This document shows, in pieces, positions 1 through 5,227 of a DNA stretch of 9,718 bases. The DNA is taken from NCBI GenBank assembly GCA_902478725.1, contig CABSMD010000081.1, positions 1-9,718 of the forward strand, given 5' to 3'. The notes below the pieces were generated by a model that did not search any database, had not been told where the DNA came from, and worked only from the letters and a program-made list of their open reading frames with translations. The DNA is from an uncultured Clostridia bacterium. GTDB lineage: Bacteria > Bacillota > Clostridia > HGM11514. A program made the translations under genes and the position numbers. Positions within the stretch are counted from its first letter, which is position 1. Each line of letters starts with the position of its first letter.

Positions 1-1152
1 ATCTTTATCGCCCAATTTTGGGGCGCACGCAACATTGACGGCATCTACCGCACGATCGGCTTGTCCCTGATCGGCAGCAGCTTTTTTGCGCTCATCTTTT
101 TTGTTATCTCCGCCTTTTTCCCGGAATGGGCGCTGCGCCTGTTTGCCCCCAACGAGCCGGAGGTGATCCGTATTGGTGCGGACTATCTGCGGGTGGTATC
201 GGTAAGCTATCTGTTTACCGCCATTTCACAGCCCTATCTGACCGCTTTCCGCGCAACCGAACAGCCGCGTATCCCGCTGATCGCAAGCTGTATCTCGCTG
301 GTGGTCAACACCTGCATCAACTATGTCCTGATCTTCGGAAAACTGGGATTCCCCGCCCTGGGCGTCAAAGGCGCGGCCATCGCCACCGTCATCGCGCGCG
401 GATTGGAGCTTGCCATCGTGTTCGGTATCCTGGGCAGGGGTAAAAATGTGGTGGCCGCGCCGTTTTACAAGCTGTTCCATCACCTCGGCGGTTTTTGGAG
501 GCAGTTTATCAGGGTCACCGTTCCAGTCGTGCTCAACGAGGGGCTATGGGGATTGGGCGCTTCGATGTATTCGGTTGTGTTCGGCCACATGGGTACCGTG
601 GTGGTAGCAGCATCCAACGTGGTAACCACGACGCAGAATCTGGTCACGGTGTTTTTTGCAGGTCTTGCGTCCGCCGCCGCAATCATGGTTGGCAAAAAGC
701 TCGGGGAGCACGAACCGGACGAGGCTTACCAATATGCCAAAAAGCTGGGCCTGCTTTCCTTCTTTCTCGGCATCGCCGCCGGGGTCGGCCTGATTCTGCT
801 GGGGCCTGTGATTGTGCAGTTTTACAATTTCTCCGACGTCGTCAACCAATGCATCCTTGATATGCTCGGTGTGATTGGGCTGTTTTGCTGCTTTAAGATG
901 TTCAATTATGTCAATATTGTCGGCATCCTGCGAAGCGGCGGGGACGCAAAGTTTACCATGTATCTGGATGTCGGCTCCATCTGGTTGATCGGCGTACCGC
1001 TTGTTTATCTGGCCGGTCTGGTGCTGAGCCTGCCGATCCGCTGGGTCGCCTTCGCGCTCGTGAGTGAGGAATTCTTCAAAGGCTTTGTCGGAATCATCCG
1101 CCTGAAATCAAAGAAATGGGTCAATACCATTGAAGAACAAAGGGCCGCATAG
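1..1152 (+). CDS. MATE family multidrug/Na+ (or H+) efflux transporter, 5'-truncated by window edge
   Basis: The reading frame is open from base 1, so the gene begins upstream; 383 residues are visible. The first residues, IFIAQFWGARN, match the conserved Q-x-x-G-A loop that follows TM2 in MATE transporters. Members are usually about 440-460 residues with 12 membrane segments, so roughly 60-70 N-terminal residues are missing. The rest alternates long hydrophobic segments with short charged loops, including the second-half repeat of the fold (around nt 500-700, with the small-residue-rich ASAAAIMVGKKLGE segment that resembles the first-half loop). The family exports cationic drugs or metabolites from the cytoplasm in exchange for Na+ or H+. 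The substrate cannot be told from sequence. The protein ends in a basic, cytoplasmic-looking tail (KSKKWVNTIEEQRAA). The TTG at 61 is internal, not the start. The gene converges on the leftward small-protein cluster and shares its terminator. Confidence 0.93.
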   Translation: MFIAQFWGARNIDGIYRTIGLSLIGSSFFALIFFVISAFFPEWALRLFAPNEPEVIRIGADYLRVVSVSYLFTAISQPYLTAFRATEQPRIPLIASCISLVVNTCINYVLIFGKLGFPALGVKGAAIATVIARGLELAIVFGILGRGKNVVAAPFYKLFHHLGGFWRQFIRVTVPVVLNEGLWGLGASMYSVVFGHMGTVVVAASNVVTTTQNLVTVFFAGLASAAAIMVGKKLGEHEPDEAYQYAKKLGLLSFFLGIAAGVGLILLGPVIVQFYNFSDVVNQCILDMLGVIGLFCCFKMFNYVNIVGILRSGGDAKFTMYLDVGSIWLIGVPLVYLAGLVLSLPIRWVAFALVSEEFFKGFVGIIRLKSKKWVNTIEEQRAA

Positions 1153-1182
1153 GAAGACAAAAGACCTGTATGGAAAAAACAA

Positions 1183-1236
1183 TATATAAAAGGTACCCCA
1201 TACCGTAACACGCAGTATGGGGTACCTTTTTATATA
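1183..1236. terminator. Bidirectional intrinsic terminator between convergent genes
   Basis: The left arm 1183-1203 (TATATAAAAGGTACCCCATAC) and right arm 1215-1236 are near-perfect inverted repeats that differ by one extra T/A, with an 11-nt loop. The GC-rich core GGTACCCCATAC/GTATGGGGTACC is flanked by A-runs on the left and T-runs on the right, so it can end transcription in both directions: the MATE gene rightward and the small-protein cluster leftward. The TAA stop of the leftward 135-aa gene (1230-1232) lies inside the right arm. Confidence 0.9.
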
Positions 1237-1637
1237 AGCGCTCCGTCTTCGCCCAGGCCAATCAGGAATAAAAACGCCAGAATAATCAACAGTACGTTAT
1301 CACATTCTGAATCGGTCAGAAACAGGATGATAACGGCAATCAGGATGATGTCGTCCACACCGAAACGATTCAGAAATTTCTTGGTCTGCGGGTTATACAG
1401 ATCACTGCCGATCGAGAAGGGCGGCCTGCTGTAAGGGGGGACACGTTCAACCCCATCAATCTGTTCTTCAACCCGTTCGTCGACCTGTTCTTCCATCTCT
1501 TCCTCTATATGTAATTCCTCCGGTGTATCCCCCTCTTCCTCTTCGTAAACCGGCTCCGGTACCACCATGTCGGACGCGCGTATCTCATCGTCGCCGCTTG
1601 TATACTCGTAAGGGCCCTGATAGTAGTGCAGGTTCAT
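1230..1637 (-). CDS. Acidic protein with C-terminal hydrophobic hairpin, clostridial hypothetical
   Basis: This 135-aa protein has three parts. Residues 1-31 are polar and Tyr-rich. Residues 32-64 are extremely acidic (EEEEGD, then repeated EE pairs broken by V/I and M), probably helical or disordered. After a Pro-rich linker (66-74), residues 96-108 and 114-128 are two short hydrophobic stretches separated by TDSECDN. The pattern 'DDIILIAVIILFL...DNVLLIILAFLFLIG' resembles small membrane-associated proteins common in spore-forming Clostridia; this is from memory and not a named-family assignment. ATG at 1637 is preceded by GGAAAGGCGG on the minus strand. It is the third of the larger genes in a leftward cluster and ends inside the shared terminator. 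Function is unknown; membrane or spore-envelope association is inference. Confidence 0.75.
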   Translation of the reverse strand: MNLHYYQGPYEYTSGDDEIRASDMVVPEPVYEEEEGDTPEELHIEEEMEEQVDERVEEQIDGVERVPPYSRPPFSIGSDLYNPQTKKFLNRFGVDDIILIAVIILFLTDSECDNVLLIILAFLFLIGLGEDGALI

Positions 1638-1651
1638 CCAAATCCGCCTTT

Positions 1652-1693
1652 CCGGCCCACCGAATTGCTCACGATCGCATTACCGTGGGCCGG
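1652..1693. other. Intercistronic inverted repeat
   Basis: CCGGCCCAC (1652-1660) and GTGGGCCGG (1685-1693) are perfect 9-bp complements separated by 24 nt, in the 75-nt gap between the 133-aa and 135-aa genes. No T-run follows on the minus strand; the stem ends just upstream of the ribosome site of the 135-aa gene. It could be an RNA stem that affects stability or translation of the downstream gene, or a protein-binding palindrome. A second short palindrome (GCAACCGTTGC, 1698-1708) lies beside it. Confidence 0.45.
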
Positions 1694-1712
1694 GTAAGCA
1701 ACCGTTGCCTCA

Positions 1713-2114
1713 CTATAAATCCTTCATAATGTCGCCCAGTTTTGTCAGACTCAAAATCCGCACCGCGTTATCCACGTGAGAAGCACGTCTGGGATTCATA
1801 TAAGGCTTCAACGCAGCCAACAGATGTACCCTTGGGTCGTCGTTGCGGTTCATTTTATCATAAATACGCTTGATCTTCATAATGGATTCGGGATTTAAGT
1901 CTCCAAGCGCATTGTTATTCGGCGGCACGGTCGGAGTGGGGGCAGGCGGTGTATAGCCATCGTCCAGATCAGGGGGCTGCTGTGAATTTCCGGTGCCGCC
2001 CTGGTTAGTATTGTTCATCATGGCGCCCAGCATTTCCTGCAGCTTTTCCGCGCCACCCGCTTCCGAAAGGGTTTGCTGTAATTTACCGATTATATTCGAA
2101 ATATCTTCTGCCAA
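1713..2114 (-). CDS. Hypothetical helical protein with Pro/Asn-rich linker, clostridial type
   Basis: The 133-aa protein is not a family I can name. The N-terminus (1-33) is an amphipathic helix region, LAEDISNIIGKLQQTL..., followed by a disordered Asn/Gly/Pro linker (about 34-71, with TPPAPTPTVPP). A conserved-looking helical C-terminus (about 77-133) holds NDDPRVHLLAALKPYMNPRR and ends VRILSLTKLGDIMKDL. I recall a similar 'DPR-LL-ALKPYL-..-K' signature in clostridial hypothetical proteins, often beside small spore-associated genes. Start: TTG at 2114 is chosen because GAGGTG on the minus strand lies 7 nt upstream; the in-frame TTG at 2120 would sit directly on that ribosome site. No ATG precedes the conserved region. 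It lies between the 93-aa gene (44-nt gap, with a small hairpin) and the 135-aa gene, in the same direction. Confidence 0.75.
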   Translation of the reverse strand: MAEDISNIIGKLQQTLSEAGGAEKLQEMLGAMMNNTNQGGTGNSQQPPDLDDGYTPPAPTPTVPPNNNALGDLNPESIMKIKRIYDKMNRNDDPRVHLLAALKPYMNPRRASHVDNAVRILSLTKLGDIMKDL

Positions 2115-2140
2115 AATCAATCACCTCAACTTACAAGAAT

Positions 2141-2158
2141 ACCGGCGGTCAAGCCGGT
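2141..2158. other. Small GC-rich intercistronic hairpin
   Basis: ACCGGC (2141-2146) and GCCGGT (2153-2158) form a 6-bp stem with a 6-nt loop, directly after the TGA stop of the 93-aa gene (stop at 2159-2161) and before the 133-aa gene. There is no uridine run behind it on the minus strand, so it is more likely a 3'-end stabiliser or weak pause than a full terminator. Confidence 0.4.
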
Positions 2159-2440
2159 TCAGCTCAACATACTGATTAGGTTTTTAATGTAATTTGGGTC
2201 CTGGGACGCCCGGCCGAGCAGGACCTCCGCGTTGTTGATCTGTCCCGCTGCCGAATCCAGGTTGATCTGCTGTATCATACTTGCCAGCTTGTTTTGGTCT
2301 GCCGTCTTGATCTTGTCGAGCAGCACCCTTCCATCCGGCGTGGACAAAAGCTGCATGAACTGCGGCAGAGTACTTTGCAGTTTTTGTTTATCCACATTCT
2401 GCATCAGATTTTTTAAAACCTCGGCTACATTGTCCGCCAT
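2159..2440 (-). CDS. Small helical hypothetical protein (93 aa)
   Basis: The protein begins MADNVAEVLKNLMQNVDKQK and is predicted by eye to be almost wholly alpha-helical, with repeated Leu/Ile/Met heptad-like spacing, no Cys, no signal peptide and no membrane segment. Positions 34-46 (STPDGRVLLDKIK) and 52-64 look like two helix-turn units. The start at 2440 is clear: AAGGAGG on the minus strand lies 7-8 nt upstream. A longer frame reaching an ATG at 2506 would start at about the predicted transcription start and has no good ribosome site. The family is not recognised. Its place at the head of the three larger genes, the sigma-E-like promoter 70-100 nt upstream, and the hydrophobic partners suggest a role in sporulation or the cell envelope; that is inference. 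Confidence 0.8.
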   Translation of the reverse strand: MADNVAEVLKNLMQNVDKQKLQSTLPQFMQLLSTPDGRVLLDKIKTADQNKLASMIQQINLDSAAGQINNAEVLLGRASQDPNYIKNLISMLS

Positions 2441-2507
2441 AACACGCCTCCTTGAGATTATAAATTTTGTTGCTTTTTCGTGCTTCCCGACAGTTCCGCT
2501 TACCATA

Positions 2508-2537
2508 AATGTATGGCGCGGATCGCCGGATTATTCC
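2508..2537 (-). promoter_or_regulatory. Candidate sigma-E-type (mother-cell sporulation) promoter
   Basis: On the minus strand, GGAATA (2537-2532) is followed 16 nt later by CATACATT (2515-2508). The published sigma-E pattern from Bacillus is ATA, 16-18 nt, CATACAnT, which this fits at every conserved base. Transcription would start about 2500, giving a ~60-nt leader to the 93-aa gene at 2440. No comparable sigma-A pair was seen in the same gap. A match of this length can occur by chance, so this is a prediction. Confidence 0.4.
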
Positions 2538-2560
2538 AAGATTCCCGGGGTCATTTTCCC

Positions 2561-2629
2561 TCAGCAACTGCCATTTCGGTAGAATAGCAACAGGAAAACC
2601 AATAAAAAGAACAGGATATTGCTACGCAT
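2561..2629 (-). CDS. 22-residue hydrophobic peptide
   Basis: A very short frame encodes MRSNILFFLLVFLLLFYRNG plus SC, then TGA. Support: AGAGGTG on the minus strand lies 6 nt before the ATG, an optimal ribosome site, and the product has a coherent design: a short N-terminus with one Arg, 13 consecutive Leu/Ile/Phe/Val/Tyr residues (5-17), and a short C-terminal tail with Arg and a terminal Cys. It would be a single membrane-spanning or membrane-surface peptide. It lies 120 nt upstream of the 93-aa gene in the same direction, so it may be the first gene of the cluster. I cannot assign a family. Alternatives are a leader peptide or a chance frame in AT-rich DNA; the ribosome site argues against chance. 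Confidence 0.6.
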   Translation of the reverse strand: MRSNILFFLLVFLLLFYRNGSC

Positions 2630-2695
2630 ACCGCACACCTCTTTTCTTTCCATCCTTTTCTCCATAAAATGACCGCCCAATCTATCATATGCATC

Positions 2696-2723
2696 TTGAC
2701 TTCCTTTTTGTGTATGCTATAAT
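2696..2723 (+). promoter_or_regulatory. Strong sigma-A promoter for the phosphoesterase-coaX operon
   Basis: TTGACT (2696-2701), a 16-nt spacer, then a perfect TATAAT (2718-2723) preceded by TGC, giving an extended -10. Transcription would start near 2730, about 40 nt before the ATG at 2770. It faces away from the small-protein cluster, so this gap is a divergent promoter region. Confidence 0.85.
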
Positions 2724-2769
2724 GTATTTTAATAAGCTAGTATTTCCACTGTAAGAAGGGTAAGATAAG

Positions 2770-3270
2770 ATGAAGCTGTTGTTATTTTCGGACACGCACA
2801 GGCGCCTCGATTCCTGCCGGACGGCTCTGCGGGAGCATCCGGACTGTGCTGGCATCCTGCATTTGGGCGATATGGAGCAGGACGTGCAAAAGCTCACAAA
2901 AATGACAGACGTTCCGGTAACCGCCGTATGTGGGAACAACGACTATTTTCATCCGCAGTATCCTGCGTATGATATTCTGGAGTTGGACGATGTACGGGTA
3001 TTTATGACCCATGGGCACAGCTACGGCGTGAAATCCGGGAGCTTTGCCCGATTAACACGTGCCGCCGCCCAAAATGGTTGCCGGATCGTCCTATTTGGGC
3101 ATACGCATGCCCCCTATTTGGACGAAATGGATGGTATCACACTCTGCAACCCCGGCGCCGCCGCATTCGGCTGTTATGGCGTACTTACACAGACAGACGG
3201 CGATATACAGATTTCTCTCTATCCCGGCGGACAGATAAAAAATATTAGATCAGACGGAAAGGATGGATGA
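2770..3270 (+). CDS. YfcE/MJ0936-type metallophosphoesterase
   Basis: The 166-aa protein has all metal-binding blocks of the small calcineurin-like phosphoesterases (Metallophos_2): SDTH (D8, H10), LGD (D34), GNND (N56), a THGH block (H81, H83) and FGHTH (H111, H113), followed by NPGA near 132-135. Length and order match the YfcE family, soluble cytoplasmic enzymes that use two divalent metals and cleave phosphodiesters in vitro; the natural substrate is generally unknown. The fourth motif reads GNND rather than the common GNCD, with the metal-ligand Asn kept. The start ATG is preceded by GAAGGG 9 nt upstream. The stop TGA (3268-3270) overlaps an ATG of coaX, so the two are one operon. In many Clostridia yfcE instead follows rph/rdgB; here it is the promoter-proximal gene. 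Confidence 0.92.
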   Translation: MKLLLFSDTHRRLDSCRTALREHPDCAGILHLGDMEQDVQKLTKMTDVPVTAVCGNNDYFHPQYPAYDILELDDVRVFMTHGHSYGVKSGSFARLTRAAAQNGCRIVLFGHTHAPYLDEMDGITLCNPGAAAFGCYGVLTQTDGDIQISLYPGGQIKNIRSDGKDG

Positions 3271-3272
3271 CT

Positions 3273-4049
3273 ATGCTGTTGCTGATTGACGTAGGCAACA
3301 CAAATATTGTATTTGGTATCCACAATGATACAGAATTATTGGATAGCTGGAGGATGGCCACCGCCACCAATCGTTCGGTGGACGAGATGGGGCTTATGAT
3401 CCTGCAATTTTTGTCTATGAAGGGGGTTCGACCGGATGAGATCGATGATATCGTGATCGCCTCGGTGGTGCCGCCCATCATGTATCCCCTGCTGCGCGCT
3501 CTCAAGCGCTATGTCGGCAAGGACCCGATCGTTGTCGACGGTAATATGGATCTGGGCATCCGCGTGAAGTATGATAATCCGCACGAAGTTGGTGCAGACA
3601 GAATCGTCAATGCTATCGCGGTTTATGAAATCTACGGCGGCCCTTCCATTATCGTTGATTTCGGCACAGCAACCACCTTTTGCGCCATTGACGCGGCGGG
3701 CGACTATCTGGGAGGCGCAATCCTGCCAGGTATCAAGATTTCTCTTGAGGCCCTGTTTAACAAGGCGGCCAAGCTGCCCCGCATTGAGATCGTCGAACCG
3801 CACCAGGTGATCGGAACAAACACGGTGGGGAGTATGCAGTCGGGTATTTATTACGGATATGCCGGCTCGGTTGATTATATCGTGGAAAAAATGTCGCAGG
3901 AGCTGTCCAAGGACGGCAAGGTGAACGTGGTCGCCACCGGCGGGCTTGCCAGGCTGATTGCCGGAGAATCCCGTACCATTGGGACGATTGATCGTTCCCT
4001 GACCCTCAAGGGCTTGAAAATTATCTATGACAGGATGAAAAAAGCCTGA
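3273..4049 (+). CDS. coaX: Type III pantothenate kinase
   Basis: Catalyses ATP-dependent phosphorylation of pantothenate, the first step of coenzyme A synthesis, in the cytoplasm. The 258-aa product carries the full family signature: phosphate-binding DVGNTN (6-11), SVVPPIM (64-70), EVGADRIVNA (105-114) with the catalytic Asp at 109, DFGTATT (129-135), GGAILPG, the SMQSGIYYGY helix and ATGGLA. It aligns along its whole length with Bacillus CoaX (MLLVIDVGNTN... to ...LTLKGLELIY). Start: ATG 3273 is preferred because GGAAAGGA (3256-3263) lies 9 nt upstream and the protein then begins MLLLIDVGN like its homologs; ATG 3267 (ATGA overlap with the previous stop) gives two extra residues and is only 3 nt from that site. 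Type III enzymes are not feedback-inhibited by CoA and need a monovalent cation. All key residues look intact. Confidence 0.97.
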   Translation: MLLLIDVGNTNIVFGIHNDTELLDSWRMATATNRSVDEMGLMILQFLSMKGVRPDEIDDIVIASVVPPIMYPLLRALKRYVGKDPIVVDGNMDLGIRVKYDNPHEVGADRIVNAIAVYEIYGGPSIIVDFGTATTFCAIDAAGDYLGGAILPGIKISLEALFNKAAKLPRIEIVEPHQVIGTNTVGSMQSGIYYGYAGSVDYIVEKMSQELSKDGKVNVVATGGLARLIAGESRTIGTIDRSLTLKGLKIIYDRMKKA

Positions 4050-4127
4050 TACAACATTCCCATCCTTAAAAACGGGATAAATTGATAGAATGCTACTTAT
4101 TACGAACAAAATAAGAAGGTCATTCAA

Positions 4128-4173
4128 AAAGCAGGCCAAATTTGGGTAGATAACGCCTGATTCGGCCTGTTTT
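4128..4173 (+). terminator. Probable intrinsic terminator after coaX
   Basis: AAAGCAGGCCAAAT (4128-4141) pairs with ATTCGGCCTGTTTT (4160-4173), with one G-U pair, one mismatch and an 18-nt loop. The GC core is followed by a short TTTT. The long loop and short U-tract make it weaker than the other terminators here. GCCTG inside the loop (4155-4159) can also pair with CAGGC (4132-4136), so two folds are possible. The rest of the 193-nt gap (4050-4242) holds a promoter and no gene that I can see. Confidence 0.55.
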
Positions 4174-4178
4174 GGCAT

Positions 4179-4207
4179 TTGCAATAATGCTTAGGATGTA
4201 TTATCAT
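4179..4207 (+). promoter_or_regulatory. Possible sigma-A promoter for the 166-aa membrane protein
   Basis: TTGCAA (4179-4184), a 17-nt spacer, then TATCAT (4202-4207). The match is moderate (4/6 and 5/6 bases). A start near 4214 leaves the AAGGAGG ribosome site (4224-4230) in the leader and agrees with initiation at ATG 4243. Confidence 0.45.
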
Positions 4208-4242
4208 ATGGTTTGTTCATCCGAAGGAGGATTGTACAGTCT

Positions 4243-4743
4243 ATGATGTACAAAGAAATGATTCAAAAAAGAAAGACCAGTATCGTCATGTGGGTGTTGA
4301 TCGTACTGGCTCTTTTTGCCGTTTTGGTTACCGCCCAGCTGTTTCGCCCAAAGGCGTACGGGTTGGTGATGGATCTGGCTGTGATTGCTATTTTAACAGT
4401 GCTTGCGTATATTATCATCAAATCCGCGCTGACCGAGTATGAGTATGTGTTAATCGATACCGATTTTATGTTCGTCCGCCATATCGGAAGCCGTGAAAAG
4501 CTGATCTTCCACATCAATCTGGATGATATCATTCTGATAGCGCCACTCAAGGACATTGCCACGACTGAATACCATGACCGGATCAAAGACCATATCAATC
4601 TTTGCCAGTCATTTACCTTCAGTGAGCAGTATGCGGCAGTATTTCAAGGGAAGGACGGACTTGCACAGTTTACCTTCCAGCCAAGTAAAAAGTTACTTGA
4701 CCGGCTGTACCATTCCATACCGGATAAAATCAAGATGTCATAA
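4243..4743 (+). CDS. Two-TM membrane protein with C-terminal globular domain, possibly DUF6106-like
   Basis: The 166-aa protein has a short basic N-terminus (MMYKEMIQKRK), two membrane helices (about 13-34 and 40-60), and a soluble C-terminal half on the cytoplasmic side by the positive-inside rule. The junction EYEYVLIDTDF...REKLIFHINLDDIILIAP resembles clostridial proteins of the DUF6106 kind, where a bilayer hairpin precedes a small beta-rich (PH-like) domain; this assignment is from memory and tentative. No catalytic motif is visible. Start: AAGGAGG (4224-4230) lies 12 nt before ATG 4243; the adjacent ATG 4246 is possible. An in-frame TTG at 4213 lies upstream of the ribosome site and about at the predicted transcript start, so it is rejected. 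The gene stands alone between its own promoter and a strong terminator. Function unknown. Confidence 0.8.
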   Translation: MMYKEMIQKRKTSIVMWVLIVLALFAVLVTAQLFRPKAYGLVMDLAVIAILTVLAYIIIKSALTEYEYVLIDTDFMFVRHIGSREKLIFHINLDDIILIAPLKDIATTEYHDRIKDHINLCQSFTFSEQYAAVFQGKDGLAQFTFQPSKKLLDRLYHSIPDKIKMS

Positions 4744-4771
4744 AAGACCACCCCATCAGGGGTGGTCTTTT
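4742..4771. terminator. Bidirectional intrinsic terminator
   Basis: A perfect 13-bp inverted repeat, AAAAGACCACCCC (4742-4754), loop ATCA, GGGGTGGTCTTTT (4759-4771). A-run and T-run flanks allow termination both ways: for the rightward 166-aa gene, whose stop it touches, and for the leftward redox operon, whose last stop is at 4775-4777. Confidence 0.95.
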
Positions 4772-4774
4772 GAT

Positions 4775-5227
4775 TTAGTTGGATAGGCTGTTTGATGACG
4801 TCACGCTTATGTCCGGAACTCCAAAAATTTTACGGTCAATATCCGCTATCGTGACAGAAGCCAACTTTTGTTTGCATATCTCATCCAATCTTTCATATAT
4901 GCCATCCAGGACATCCGCCATGCCGGAGGCAATGAGGCAATCCATCTCCCCGCTGCCCGGCCGCCACGCAGCGGACACCAGACGCGCGTCAACAGCCTCA
5001 GCCACTTGCTTCAAATCCACACGGGCAGGGTTTTTGATAAAATGATATCCACCATCCAAGCCCTCTTTTGTCTGCACCAGTCCCGCCCTTTTGAGGTGTG
5101 CCATCACCTTGCGGACGCGGGCTGGATTGGTGCAGACATTCTTCGCGACCGCCTCACTGGACTGCGTATCTCCCTTATGGTTCAAAAACACCAGCGCATG
5201 GACTGCAACTGCAAATTCGCTTGTCAT
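4775..5227 (-). CDS. Rrf2-family transcriptional regulator
   Basis: The 150-aa protein has the Rrf2 layout: N-terminal helix EFAVAVHALVFL (4-15), a winged helix-turn-helix (about 21-63) with SSEAVAKNVCTNPARVRKVM and the wing GLDGGYHFIKNP, then DLKQVAEAVD and a dimerisation helix (about 100-120). Rrf2 proteins bind palindromic operators as dimers and often sense redox or nitrosative stress, or metabolite status. Cysteines are C32, C97 and C118; the three-Cys cluster loop of IscR/NsrR is absent, with only MDCLI (C97) in that region, so an Fe-S cluster of the usual kind is unlikely and a single-thiol sensor (YwnA-like) is possible. The start ATG 5227 has AAGGAGGG on the minus strand and overlaps the preceding stop as ATGA. 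It is the last gene of the redox operon and probably regulates it. Confidence 0.93.
   Translation of the reverse strand: MTSEFAVAVHALVFLNHKGDTQSSEAVAKNVCTNPARVRKVMAHLKRAGLVQTKEGLDGGYHFIKNPARVDLKQVAEAVDARLVSAAWRPGSGEMDCLIASGMADVLDGIYERLDEICKQKLASVTIADIDRKIFGVPDISVTSSNSLSN

Noticed and set aside
61..1152. TTG at 61 as the start of a complete MATE gene
   Set aside because: The frame is open to base 1 and the first 20 codons encode the conserved QFWGARN loop, so the gene begins upstream.
2159..2506. 115-aa version of the 93-aa protein starting at 2506
   Set aside because: ATG 2440 has a perfect AAGGAGG; the extra residues are basic and unrelated in character, and the longer start coincides with the predicted transcription start.
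2683..2711. Sigma-K-like CATATGATA on the minus strand upstream of the 22-aa peptide
   Set aside because: The -10 fits CATAnnnTA, but the nearest AC lies 18 nt away instead of 17 and the site overlaps the strong rightward sigma-A promoter; too weak to list.
4096..4115. CTTATT/AATAAG hairpin after coaX, possible riboswitch or terminator
   Set aside because: Only 6 A/T-rich pairs, no GC core and no U-tract; the hairpin at 4128-4173 is a better candidate.
4128..4173. Alternative pairing of CAGGC as an attenuator controlling the 166-aa gene
   Set aside because: The downstream gene has its own promoter signal, and no leader peptide or aptamer-like structure is present.
3336..4184. 282-codon open frame on the minus strand opposite coaX
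   Set aside because: It lies antisense to an intact, highly conserved gene, its protein is His/Asp/Ile-rich with no recognisable motif, and no convincing ribosome site was seen.
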